Shown here piece by piece: positions 20,241 to 31,190 of a stretch of 34,098 nucleotides of DNA. The stretch is taken from NCBI GenBank assembly GCA_000969725.1, contig JXSR01S015636.1. One strand, written 5' to 3'. The translations under genes and the position numbers were made by a program. The stretch is from Ophiothrix spiculata (lineage: Eukaryota > Echinodermata > Ophiuroidea > Amphilepidida > Ophiotrichidae). Numbering within the stretch: the stretch's first letter is position 1; each line of letters starts with the position of its first letter. The notes below the pieces were generated by a model, which saw only the letters and a program-made list of their open reading frames with translations, made no database searches and was not told the DNA's origin.

Positions 20241-22549
20241 CATTTGCAAGATCGAAACAAAATTTCTATTTGAACCGTTGAGGTTGAAATTACAGCCAGT
20301 TAAGGCATGTGTTTTGACAATTTTATTTTAGGATTTGTAGACAATTATATTCTTCATATACTAATGGGAAGACATTCTCTCAATGTAATGCAAAATAGTG
20401 AAGTCGTTGAACCAAACATTCATAGCAGCAAAGGAAATACATATTCTCTTCGGCACATTACATTTCTTCAGGGCTAAACTTGAGAGAGAGAATTCATACT
20501 AAAAAAACCCGTCTTTCTTGCAATAACAAATATATATTAAAAAACACACGATCACACATTTACACGCCGAGATTTACATGCACAAATACGTCGTAATACA
20601 ACCAAACATATTCAGGAACCATTTTAGTGATTAGCGCTTCAGGACAAGCAATTTGCCGAATGGGGTTGTGGGATTGACAGCTTTGTTTAATGGTACTATA
20701 ACGTTTACTTTTCACATAAAATGAACAATCAGATGTTTTTTGAATATAACTTGAAACGACAGCACCACCTCTACTTAAGAAAATAATATTATCCATAAAA
20801 AAAACCTTGAAACAGTTCCAAGTGCGTTGAACTCGTGATTCAAAAGAAGTCTGGAGATCATTGATACAGTTACTCGGATGGTACTAAATGCAATAGCTAA
20901 GATGCTTTTATAATGAAATACAATTTTCTCGCTGAAAAACGTACCCTCATCTACGAATTGATCGATATTTTTTAAATAAATCAAAATACCTATCAACAAA
21001 GAATTGTCTTTAAAAAAAGTCAAAGAGTGGCAGAAGTAGAATACGCAACTTGCAATGTATTTATACTTTGTAAACAAACGAAAGATTCAGACAAAATGTA
21101 AGTTGTGCAAAACGTAAAGAACCCCCTAAAACACTAAAAAAAGATCTTAAGTTTAAAACTAAGATATTCAAGGTGAAGTGTCACTTGTATTCCTGCTTCA
21201 ACATGTTATTTTATTTCGAAAAAATGATAAATATACAACAAGGTTATGTTTGCTTTAATATCTATAGAATTTATAAAAACAAAAGGTGGATTTTTTTAAA
21301 ATCTCACCTTGTGCAAAGTTTAAAAGGGTGAATTTTAAAATTGACATAGGGTAGTTTTCGTTCTTTGTCACAAAATAAAAACATCATATTGAACTTCAAA
21401 CTCACGCGCATAACCAGACATATATTAATTTATTGATTGATTCAATGGTAGTTGCAAAATTCGTTTTTCTTAATGGTCTTGCAACTTTTGTTGTTCCCAA
21501 ACATTTGCTTAAGTTAAGTACATACACAAACAACAAGGCGACAGACATGGTAACACAAAACCAGAATCATATGTATAATATAGATCATTATTTATGTTAC
21601 ATTTACGTTCCAATTCGGTGCCATGTAATGATAACCTGGAATGATATATATATTCACGATCAACTGATTTAGAAAATGTTACTTTGGAAATGTTGACAAT
21701 TCATGGGATCATTGTATGTTTTTTATGTGATATACGAGAGCGATCAACAAATGAGTTTACTTAGATTGCTGACTCTAGAAATAAAGGAATATAGCTTAAA
21801 TTACATGTCTTCTTTCAATGCCCTTAATGTTTGATTATCAAGGCATTGAAACACTTTCCGAGATGACTTATATACAATATTGTTTTTTCGAGACAATGTT
21901 TTTATGATACTCAAGAACCTTAGCACCTTATGACGATTAGCAAATAGTTGGTTCTCCTTGAAAATGAACAAATTCAACACAAAAACAAATAAACATTTTG
22001 TCCTGTGCAAAATCCCAATGAAGCAACTTACTTTAATAAATATGAAAAGACAAGTTTACGTCAGTAACAGTCAGAAACATCTTTTAGATGATCTTATAGG
22101 GATTTCTAAACTTCAATATTTAATCATTGATAAAACATTCCCGCGTTGTTCATCGTCTCAAATTTTTATTAATCAGAAAAGTGCACCTGCTTTGTGAAAA
22201 ATGTATGCCTTTTAAAGAGTGTGAGTAGATGGTTTGCTTCCCCATTATTAGAACTTGAATATTATGGGGCCTATCTATAATGTTGGGTTAGAAATTCACC
22301 TGTCCTCAGAATCTTGAATAGAACATGAAAATAAAAACCCGCATGAAAATGCTGAAATTTAAGGTATGTTTCTGTCGCTCCTCTAGTTAATGCGCATTAC
22401 AATTTTCTTCGGTGCACATTGCTAGAAGTTCCGGTAAAGCTACGCGTTTGTACCACTTAAATGTTACACAATTTACATAATTATTATTTTTATAACAGAA
22501 AAACAAGTTAACATACTTTTCTTTTTGCAGCCATTCTTTAGGTGATTTA

Positions 22550-22977
22550 TGAGTGGTGCACTGGCTAAATAAGCGGAAAGTCGCGATTGAAGATTTTGAA
22601 TAAATGGCTGCTAAAGTAAAAATATGGTGAAAATATCAATTTTTTGACATAAAACGTATTAATTCATAAGTGTGAAACTATACCTCTTGTTTTGAAGGTC
22701 AATTACGCCGGGAAGTGCAATTATTCACGGGTAATTGATCGCATTTTGCTATCATGCACTATAGTAATCAGTAACTTTCAAATCGATTTGTGACAATTTT
22801 CTACTGCCAGATTTTGAGTGGACTTCCTTGTATTTTGATCTCTAAATGAATATTGTAGAAAGAAAGTATGACATATTATATGTCATTAGAAAGCAGAGCT
22901 TATAGAGAATTAAAATATGCCATAAACTCAATTTTGAAAATGGCGACTTTCCGCTCATTTTGCCAGAGCACCACTCA
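22550..22977. mobile_element. TA-flanked MITE, TIR TGAGTGGTGCACTGGC
   Basis: TGAGTGGTGCACTGGC and the complement of GCCAGAGCACCACTCA terminate a 428-bp element between TA dinucleotides. After a short non-pairing spacer the arms continue with AGCGGAAAGTCGC / GCGACTTTCCGCT. There is no coding content. It is located in the 8.8-kb guanylate cyclase intron. Confidence 0.88.
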
Positions 22978-24191
22978 TATAGTATGCATATATAATCCTG
23001 AACTACACCAGTTGACTTGGTTTAGAGTACATCCTTAGTTCTTTGTTTCTTTTTTATATGTTTTTACCATGTTGGGTAAAGATTACAATATTTAAAATGA
23101 GATAAATTCACAATTTTAAACAAGCATGAAATATTAAACATGAGTTTCAAAAATAAATAATGAGAAAAGCAAATTTACCTAGATAAAGGAATACACTAAT
23201 TATCACGTTATTAACGATAGTCATAATAATTCATACGGAGGAATATTGATATTAAACATTTGTCTCACACATGTATGAAGTACAAGTTCTGATAAAAACA
23301 GATTAATGAGAACAAGCAGATTTAAAAATAAATTCTTGACCAAAAAGTCTATTAAAAAAACTCGGAAATTTTTCACTCATTGTCACCAAGTCTAAAATTC
23401 AAATGCAGCTCGAAAATTATATTGTTTACTTCCAAAATTTAACTAAATTATCCCAAGAGTTTATCTGAATTTTACAGCTACTAAACGGTAGATTTGACTT
23501 GTAAAAAGGCTCAAATTAATTATTTTCTGACACCATTACATGAATCGGTAGTCGAAAAGTGTTTCTGCTTTCGCCATTGGCTAGCTATTAACACGTGCCG
23601 CTCGGTGAAAAACATGCGATCTCATATTATTTCTCGCATCTAATTAACCTGTACGTGTGACAAGTGACCTGCCATTGAACTTGTGTATAACATATGTACG
23701 GCCGGCCCGTTACTTATAGCTCACAACCAACATGAATCATATCAAAGTTACCATTTTTTTGAAAAAATTAATTAATATACTTCCACATAAATGTACAACC
23801 ATTTAGTCGGCTGTAGGATTCCCAAGGCTCTTGAGTACACATATGTATATTCAGATGTCGAAAAGGAGAATTCTCCGCGGTGAAAATGTGATATTTATGA
23901 GTGAAAATGTTCAGGTTTTTTCCGAAAAACTTTTAGTCCAAAAATCTCTCTTTTTTCGCTTATATGATAAAATTCATAACGTCTACTTTATATTATGTGT
24001 TAGATATGAGTTTTATATTGACATTCATGAATTTAATCAATTACAACTATTCTTTATTTTCACAAAAATAGTGATTTATTGTGAATAGTGAGCGGGTTCT
24101 TTGCACTAAAATCAGCGGGAAGAAGAATTGAATTTCCCGGCTTGGCACGTGACTATTACGTTTTTGCCTAGTTAATCTCAACTAGCTCTTG
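22978..24191. other. Intron of the guanylate cyclase; no feature seen
   Basis: AT-rich, with a GGCCGGCCCG patch at 23700. The 85-codon open frame at 23831-24088 is unrecognised. Confidence 0.55.
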
Positions 24192-26060
24192 AACAAATTT
24201 ACAACGTATTGCATATTAATAGGAAATTACGACGATTATGATAGTTAAGTAGTAGTGAAATTTGTATATTCAGTCCCTATGGGTACTATAAAACAGTATA
24301 AACGTAAAACCAAACAAATATGTTTTCATTCCATGGTGAAGATTTTGCTGTACTGTGTATCGAATTTAAATCAAACAATGTTATACTGTCCCATATCCAT
24401 ATTTCATTTGTGTACATATTTGAAAATTATACAGATGTTTAAAAAATTAAACAATAAGATCGTGAAATTCATGTCGGATTTATTTTTGTTAAAGCAAAAT
24501 AATCACTTGAGGTAAATCTTATTTTGAAACACTAAGCAAAAAAATGTCGACTTATCTTAGAGCTATGTGTTTCTACCACAAAATATGACAATACTCAAAA
24601 TTGTTAGTTATATTTTATAACAGTTGCGATTTTTACCATAACTTATGAAATTGGAGATAACTTTTAAAAATGCAACCATATCGTCTAATAATTTTAGTTG
24701 ATTTAACAGTAAAGCCAGTTTACTATAGAATTTTATTTGATATAACTAGAAAAGGCAACTGCTTTTTGCAGCCATGTTTGAGCATGTGTAGTTATAATAC
24801 AAAAGTATCAATTCATTCTTTTTCCTTTAATTCTATGTCTCTTCTTTTTTGTGAAATTCATTTTCTGAAGAATAATGTACTTTTGTCAATTCTTAATTTT
24901 TTCCATAGTCATAAAATATTAAATTTGAGCAAAACGCAATTTTCAAAGCTTTTTTTTCCTTTAATGTTTCTTCTTTTTTGTGAAATTCATTTCGTGAAGA
25001 ACAATATACAATTCTTAATTTTTTCCACAGTCATAAAATATGAATTTTGAGTAAAACACAATATCCAAAGCTGTTTTCTTAAACAAATTTACAACGTATT
25101 TGCATATTAATAGGAAATTACACCGATTATGATAGTTAAGTAGGAGTGAATTTGTATTTTCAGTCCCAATGGTCACTATAAAAACACGATAAACGTAAAA
25201 CCAAACAAATATGTTTTCATTGTACTGTGTATCCAATTTAAATCAAACAAATTGATACTGTCCCATATTTAATTTGTGTACATATTTGAATATTAAAAGA
25301 TGTTTAAAAATTTAAGAAAAAGATCGTATAAAATATTCATGTCGGATTTATATTTGTTTAAACAAAATAATCACTTAAGGTAAATCTTATTTTGAAACAC
25401 TATGCATAAAATGTCGACTGATCTATTTACTATGTTAGAGCTTTTTGTTTCGTCCACAAAATATGACAATACTCAAAATTGTTAGTAATATTTGACAACA
25501 GTTACGATTTCTATCATAACTTATGTATTTTGAGATTACTTTTAAAAATGCAACTAATAATTTTAGTTGATTTAACAGTAAAGCCAGTTTACTATAGAAA
25601 TTCATTTGATATAACTAGAAAAGGCAACTGCTTTTTGCAGCCATGTTTGAGCATACATACAAAAGTATCAATTGATTATTTTTTCTTTTATTATATGTTT
25701 CTTCTTTTTTGTGAATTTCATTTTGTGAAGAATAATATACTTTTGTCAATTCTTAATTTTTTCCACAGTCATAAAATATTAAATTTGAGTAAAACACAAT
25801 ATTCAAAGCTGTTTTCTACAAGGTCTTAAACAAATTTACAACGTATTTGCATATTAATAGAAAATTACACCGATTATTATAGTTAAGTAGGAGTGAAATT
25901 TGTATTTTCAGTCCCCATAGGTACTATAAAAACACGATAAACGTAAAACCAAACAAATATGTTTTCATTCCATGGTGAAGATTTTACTGTACTGTGTATC
26001 CAATTTAAATCAAACAAATGGATACTGTCCCATATCCATATTTAATAAATGTACACATTT
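24192..26060 (+). repeat. Two and a half tandem copies of an AT-rich unit of 750-890 bp
   Basis: Units start at AACAAATTTACAACGTATT: 24192, 25082 and 25829 (third copy partial). The first unit is about 140 bp longer because a block starting CTTCTTTTTTGTGAAATTCA (24841) is itself repeated at 24970. Shared landmarks include TTGATTTAACAGTAAAGCC and GGCAACTGCTTTTTGCAGCC. The open frames inside (126 and 116 codons) are paired simply because the DNA is duplicated. It lies in the 8.8-kb intron of the guanylate cyclase. Confidence 0.9.
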
Positions 26061-26303
26061 GGAAAACGGAAGAGATATCATAAATAAAAAATAATTTAAA
26101 AAAGATCGTGTCATCATCTTCATGCTGTATAACGATGGATATTCATATTTCGGTGAAAACGCAAATAGATTATATTTTTAACATCGCTACAAAGTTTGAC
26201 ATTCACCAGAGTGCTTTCGCTTGGTCCATTAACTTTGTAGCGTAGAAATAAGAAATGTAATCGACTCTAATCTTTATGCTGGTTTTATCTTTAATGAATG
26301 CAA

Positions 26304-26736
26304 CCATATGTGACCGTCCATCCCAAAACAGCCCTAAATGCCACCTCTTGTCATTTTCACTTTTTTAATTATTTGCAAAGACCATGCTTTAAGGATAAAA
26401 TGACACCTTAATGAACTTCACATGATTTCCAGAAGTCAAGTTATGGTCCGTCAATGGTTGTTAGGGAGTAAAACTTATAACTGAGATAAATGCGTTCAAA
26501 AATCAGTACGCCCTATATTTTATGTTGATTGTCTTAAAAATATGCAGATTTATTTCACATTTCCTGTCATTTTCTTGAAATGACACTTTGCTGGTATTTT
26601 GTAGTAAGCACAAGGATTGTGAATCTGTCAAAAAATCAATTTCGGCAAATTACGACCTTGCCATGTATTTTCACCTGTAGCGCAAAATGAAATTTCTGGC
26701 ATTTACGGCTCATACGGGCTAGACAGCCACATATTG
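26304..26736. mobile_element. TIR element (ATATGTGRCCRTCCATCCC family), copy 2
   Basis: This is the same 430-bp sequence as 2121-2548 in the same orientation, with scattered substitutions and small gaps. The ends are ATATGTGACCGTCCATCCCA and GGGCTAGACAGCCACATAT. It lies in the 8.8-kb guanylate cyclase intron, just after the tandem repeats at 24192-26060. Confidence 0.87.
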
Positions 26737-26842
26737 TCTTGATAATTTTCAGTTAGTTTGACTTAAAACCGCTTAAATTTAACCGCTTTAAAACAGTTCG
26801 TTTTGAAATTGAGTACAGCCTTTATCGCACTTACAATATGAA

Positions 26843-27176
26843 CAGTAATGTCCCGGAGGGCACTCAAGTATAATGCTGCGGCATTGCGTGACCAAGAAAA
26901 AGGTGAATCAGGGTTGTTTATGCGGACAGAAGGGTGAATCAGGTGATACTGTTTAGGGTATCAAAAGCAGCCGTTTTAGCTCATTTTCAAGAAAAAGCGT
27001 ATTTTTTCAAACCCTTGTGTTAAAATGGTAACGGTAAATTCTCGATTTAGGTTGTGAATGGGTGGAAAAGTGTATATTTTGGCTTCAGAAACAATCACCC
27101 TTTAGGGGGTGTTTTGAAAAATTGTGGTCACGCTATGCTTGCAACATTATACTTGAGTGTCCCCCCGGAGTATTGT
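26843..27176. mobile_element. MITE with CCCGGAGGGCACTCAAGTATAA-type TIR, adjacent to an exon donor
   Basis: TCCCGGAGGGCACTCAAGTA at the left pairs with the complement of TACTTGAGTGTCCCCCCGGA at the right, and pairing continues through GCGTGACCA / TGGTCACGC. The element is about 334 bp with no coding content. Elements with a C/G-run followed by GGCACTC are familiar in echinoderm and hemichordate genomes (recollection, not checked). The right end is about 13 nt from the donor of the exon at 27190-27255. Confidence 0.85.
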
Positions 27177-27189
27177 GAGAGATACTTAC

Positions 27190-27255
27190 TTTATAAAAAC
27201 CGGTTACTGTGAATATTTGTTGATTTGCTCCCCAAACGCTTTGCCCTGATCCTTC
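27190..27255 (-). CDS. Guanylate cyclase exon: glycine-loop region of kinase homology domain
   Basis: This 66-nt, phase 0-0 exon encodes 22 residues, EGSGQSVWGANQQ then IFTVTGFYK. It is flanked by TTATTTACAG on the acceptor side and GTAAGTATC on the donor side. It continues the Ser/Gly-rich segment and supplies the Q-I-F-x-x-x-G-x-Y-K stretch that precedes the G-x-I-x-A-I-K motif in natriuretic-peptide-receptor-type cyclases. It joins in frame to LGS of the previous exon and GHIIAIKRVN of the next. The exon is too short to stand out as an open frame. It was found by looking for the peptide missing between its neighbours, and both splice sites then matched. A MITE ends about 13 nt beyond the donor, so little native intron remains there. 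Confidence 0.88.
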
Positions 27256-27401
27256 CTGTAAATAACAGAAAATAAAAACAAACATGTTATTCCAAATCCC
27301 CTAGGAAGTTCTAGATGAGAAATTAACATATCCCTTGCCTAGAGGTACGGTAATCAAACTCTTACGAGCTTGTAAATTTCCTCTATATTGGTCAACCCAC
27401 T

Positions 27402-27420
27402 AATTATATATATATATATA
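27402..27420 (+). repeat. TA dinucleotide microsatellite
   Basis: A short uninterrupted TA run in the intron between the exons at 28972 and 27255. Confidence 0.9.
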
Positions 27421-27880
27421 CCTATACTTTGTTTTTCTCATAATATTGTATATTTGAAAATAAACTAAAATTTAAGAATATCAAGAATAGAATTTTAGCT
27501 TGTGAGATTGTCGAATCCATTATCTATGAAAATTCAACTTAAAAAATGAAATAATGGTACTCCCTACATGAATCATTGTTGTAGTTGCTTAAAGAATTAT
27601 AAGAAAAAGGTACACTATACATTGGAATCATTGCTTTTACAATTGATATCAATAAGTCAGGCATTTCAATAATTTACTGCAAAAATCCAAAGAGATCTTT
27701 TTTAAATATTCAAAAGTAGTCTTTAAAAGAACAGGTCGTAATTGATGGACAGTTGTCTAAATACAATGCAGATTCATGTTTACAGTTGCATACATAGTAC
27801 GAGGAACGCTCAATACGGTTTTGACTTAAAGGTAAAGGACTTCAGCAGCTATCAGGGACTTCCATTTTGAAATTGAATAC

Positions 27881-28132
27881 GCCAGTGTAAGAAAACCCCA
27901 ACTCCAGTAGCTCCCTTCTGTTAATTATTCTTATAAAATATAAATGCATACAAATCTCTGAAAATGCTTTCACACAACTAAAATAGCATTTTCATGTCAA
28001 TATCCTAATCATAGTGTTACATTTGACCTTGTAGTTGACTTTTTTAGACATTGTTAGATAATTGTTATAGTACATAGTTGCTATATTTAAACAGCCAGTA
28101 CAAGAAAACCCCAACTCCATGAGTTCCCCTCT
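27881..28132 (+). repeat. Pair of 38-bp direct repeats 213 bp apart
   Basis: GCCAGTGTAAGAAAACCCCA at 27881 and GCCAGTACAAGAAAACCCCA at 28094, each followed by ACTCCA and a CTCC-rich stretch. No open frame or TIR explains them. Confidence 0.7.
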
Positions 28133-28715
28133 GCAACTAACCACTAAATAGTGGCTAAATATCATAAAAACCTTCTTATTTTATATACTTAATATGCTTA
28201 AGGTCACGATATTATTAAGCACACTCTAGGTTTTATTATCGGTAATGTTATGGACAAAAGATGGACCTTTGAAGATAGATATATTGGAATTACCTGGAAT
28301 CCCTATATAGAACCTTGGAAGTACCAAACAAGGTACCTCATTCACTTTGACCAAGACGCAGGGGTAATTACATAAAACATACCTTAATGTCTCTGAGTTA
28401 TATAATGGCACACTTAACCAAATTAACTTAGCATGTTAGATACAAAACAAAACAAACTTCAAACATGCTTGGTTGGTCTGCTACTTGTATGTTGAAGCTA
28501 ACAAATTTGCATGTGACCCATCTCACTGAAATCATCCTATTGTCGGACGGTATCACTCTTAAAACTACGGGGTCAACTATGCACCTAACTCCGTAATAGT
28601 GGTCAAATTTTGACCACGAAAAGGGTAAAATTTTGACCACGACAAAATTTGACCACTTTTTCGGAGTATGTACTTTGTACTTCAAGATTTATAGACTATA
28701 AAAACATGATCATTG

Positions 28716-28897
28716 AATAGACCAGTTTCGTATGTCCCATAATGTATCTTGAAAGTATCACAAATACGGGCATTTCTGCGCGAACGTATCACTACGTTGT
28801 AAGCATGACGTCATTTGCGCAGAACGTAATAATATGGTCAACTGAGCGTTTACGGTACTTTCAAGATGCATTATGGGACATAAGAAAGTGGTCTATT
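28716..28897. mobile_element. Short TIR element in guanylate cyclase intron
   Basis: AATAGACCA...TATGTCCCATAATG at 28716-28743 pairs with CATTATGGGACATA...TGGTCTATT ending at 28897. Pairing continues through TATCTTGAAAGTA / TACTTTCAAGATG, giving arms of about 42 bp in a 182-bp element. It ends about 75 bp before the donor of the exon at 28972-29086. Confidence 0.85.
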
Positions 28898-28971
28898 CTA
28901 AAATTGAACAAATGACACATGTAGCACTCGACAATGATCATTATGGGTGCTATTTTGTCATCAATACTTAC

Positions 28972-29086
28972 GGATCCTAAACTCCTTTTACTTCCAGCCA
29001 TTTTGCCAGCACCTTTACTGAAGGATATATCTTCCCACTTGATCTTCCATGCCATATTTGCCAATTCTGCCTCAAGTTTGTATTTT
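28972..29086 (-). CDS. Guanylate cyclase exon: juxtamembrane region and start of kinase homology domain
   Basis: This 115-nt exon encodes KYKLEAELANMAWKIKWEDI followed by SFSKGAGKMAGSKRSLGS. It begins after a TTTTATGCAG acceptor with the last base of a split codon (AG-A, Arg, if the previous exon ends in AG). It ends at TCC before the donor GTAAGT. The pattern K-x-x-L-E-x-E-L-x-x-M-x-W-(K/R)-I-(K/R)-W-E-(D/E) lies just inside the membrane in receptor guanylate cyclases. The Gly/Ser-rich stretch after it corresponds to the segment that is multiply phosphorylated in mammalian natriuretic peptide receptors. Whether these serines are phosphorylated here is inference. An open frame continues past the donor but loses similarity, as expected for intron. 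A short inverted-repeat element lies about 75 bp downstream in the intron. Confidence 0.92.
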
Positions 29087-29586
29087 CTGCATAAAATAAG
29101 AATACAAAAGACTTCGGTCATTGTATTAGTTACACATAAAAACAGACTATCCTTTTTTGTTTCTCTTCATCAAAATTCTAAATGCGATCACTCTTGTCCT
29201 TTGCCCAAGTTGTAGATCTATACCAACTATGCCAACAAAATTTACCATTATATCTTATACCAGCGATCTCAATAAATGCGTACACAATAATAATATACCG
29301 TAATAAGCCTGTAATGTACAAAATGTGAAACGAAATACCTAGCATTTATCAATAACTGGTTTGAAATAATCGTTAATGGTTTTGATGTCAAATTTGGTAT
29401 AAAACTTAAACTAAGATCATCATTAATCCATATAGATATAAACTTAGACGATAGTGCAAAGATTTAGAGATGTGAAACAAGGGTACACTTTTCACTTATA
29501 TGAGCTTTAATATTCCACAACAAAATGCATGAATACACAAAATTATTGATCGCAAAGAATTCCAATAACTAGTATAACCATCTTAA

Positions 29587-30102
29587 AGGGGCATTGGACA
29601 AAATTTTGAAATTTTGTTTGTGGGTGATTTACACTTCTTATGTTAGAAAATAACCGTCAATTACCAGATATCGGGAAAATTTTGATCAAAACCTTCAAAA
29701 AAGTCAAAAATTTGAATTTCATTTAATTGATGATTTTGGGTATGAGGCTATTCTCTAAACGTATTTATTGATGCTATACAATGAGAAAGAGCCAAAGTTT
29801 TGTTTGTAAAACATTCTTTTTACATCGTAGATTGCAGAAACATCAAAAGAAATTTTAAATTTTCATTAGATCTTCTAAAAAGGCCAATTCTAGAAATTCA
29901 ACTATAGAGGGCAGTATTTATCGTTGTCGATAACGATAATTAAAAATAAGAAAATATCTAAATATTTTGATATATAGGGTTTGAATTTGACAATGAAACT
30001 TTGCATGCTGTCATTACTACCACGAATACTTCAAATGATGCATAAATCTCAAAATGTTTGGGGAAAAGTTTGGGGATGATGCTGAACTTGTCCAATGCCC
30101 CT
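29587..30102. mobile_element. TTAA-flanked MITE, TIR AGGGGCATTGGACAA
   Basis: A perfect 15-bp TIR (AGGGGCATTGGACAA and its complement) is flanked directly by TTAA at 29583-29586 and 30103-30106. The 516-bp interior is AT-rich with no protein similarity. TTAA target sites are used by piggyBac and Kolobok transposons. Which one mobilised it is not determinable here. It lies upstream (5') of the first guanylate cyclase exon in the window. Confidence 0.9.
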
Positions 30103-30336
30103 TTAATAATGATCTTAGCGACATGGGCTACTATCAGGACAGTCGGGGATTTTTTACAAATAAAAGAATGATTGATTAATGTCCTCTATTGTTTGACGAA
30201 TAAGAACATCTTCAGTTCTTCGTGGGCGCTTTTAAATCTTTATAAGATCACGACAGGTGTTGTAGTATTTTCAGGAACATTGACGACACCTAGATATAAG
30301 GGGAAACATAATAGTATCTTAGTAAACGTATTATAA

Positions 30337-30731
30337 CATATGTGATCATCCATCTGAAGTTCATGAGGTGTCATTTTAATCCTTGTAACATGGTATTTGC
30401 AAATATTTAAAAAAGTGAAAATGCCTGGTTTGGGATGCAGGTTCAAAAATAAATAACACGTCTTTCTTAAAAATGACACTTGTTTCAAATTCAATCTTAT
30501 ACACACCTCCAGTGCAGCTGCATCTAGAAAATGTGATTTTCAAATTTTATTATATATTGGAGTTAATTGAAATAAAAACTGATATTTTGCTAGGAGTTTG
30601 GAAAAGGCATTTCAAACCTGCAGGATTCGCATTCATGGCAGAATAATTTTTTTTTTAATTTCAGTGTGCTGTACCTCAAAATGAAAAAAATGCCGACTTA
30701 ACAGGGAGGTCCTGATGGATGGTCACATATA
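30337..30731. mobile_element. TIR element related to the ATATGTGACCATCCATC family
   Basis: ACATATGTGATCATCCATCT at the left and GATGGATGGTCACATATAA at the right are inverted repeats. The first 90 bp (AAGTTCATGAGGTGTCATTT through TGGTTTGGGATGC) matches the inverse of the first part of the element at 2121. The rest is different. It appears to be a recombinant or divergent family member. Confidence 0.78.
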
Positions 30732-31190
30732 AGGCATATATTATCAGGTCAAATAAATGGCCCATTTAAATGTAAATAACTTGATGTGTCCAATATGGCC
30801 AGTTATGTAAAGGAGTCCCCAAGGGTTTATGGATTGGTTTATGATGTATCACTGACCGCCAGAGATAACAACTTAGCAGACATGGAAGTAAACAGAAAGA
30901 TAGACCAAGAAAGAGACAACATCAAACCCTAGTAATACCCCAGAGTCCACGGGGATTTACAAATCCCTCAAAGAATATTTTTCTCTGATGTATTTCTTTG
31001 TATTAGTTTAAAGCCAAATCCTTAATATATTCTTTATTTGTTTTCTATCCTTTTCGGTATTATTTTTGATTGTCTTGTCAATCTTTGCGGATTTTAGTTT
31101 ATCTGCATGCTAATGTTCTGTTAAAGCTGCTTTTAAAAAAATCCATATTTCTTTTGACTATAGACGGAAAATGCAAAAGCAACTAAAACA

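Larger units (their letters stand above)
18910..22549. other. Intron of the guanylate cyclase; nothing recognisable beyond simple repeats
   Basis: Contains the GGTA microsatellite, a local direct repeat at 20118-20240, and a stretch at 19810-19930 that resembles 10610-10700 (GTAGATACTGC(A/G)TTTG, GGTTATGAAA). Open frames of 60-100 codons at 20560-21077 and 21433-22197 have no motif I know. Confidence 0.55.
27256..28715. other. Intron between the first two guanylate cyclase exons
   Basis: Holds the TA microsatellite, the paired repeats at 27881 and 28094, and a cluster of GTGGTCAAA/TTTGACCAC palindromes at 28589-28657. Confidence 0.6.
15885..29086 (-). other. Receptor guanylate cyclase gene, partial (four exons and three introns in window)
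   Basis: This is the span of four minus-strand exons that join in frame into about 121 residues of a single-pass receptor guanylate cyclase, the enzyme class that makes cGMP from GTP after binding an extracellular peptide. The exon order 29086-28972, 27255-27190, 18389-18312, 15989-15885 reproduces the order of the juxtamembrane segment and N-terminal kinase homology domain in natriuretic peptide and echinoderm sperm-peptide receptors. The introns are about 1.7, 8.8 and 2.3 kb and all are GT-AG. The three internal junctions are phase 0. The first exon starts with the last base of a split codon, so an upstream exon must exist. I could not find the extracellular, transmembrane, C-terminal kinase-homology or cyclase exons. 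The introns are packed with MITEs and fold-back elements. The exact subfamily cannot be assigned from this fragment. Confidence 0.9.

Noticed and set aside
24670-25829. Two similar open frames of 126 and 116 codons
   Set aside because: Their similarity follows from tandem duplication of the underlying DNA. No known motif, low complexity, Phe/Leu/Ser-rich as expected for AT-rich sequence.
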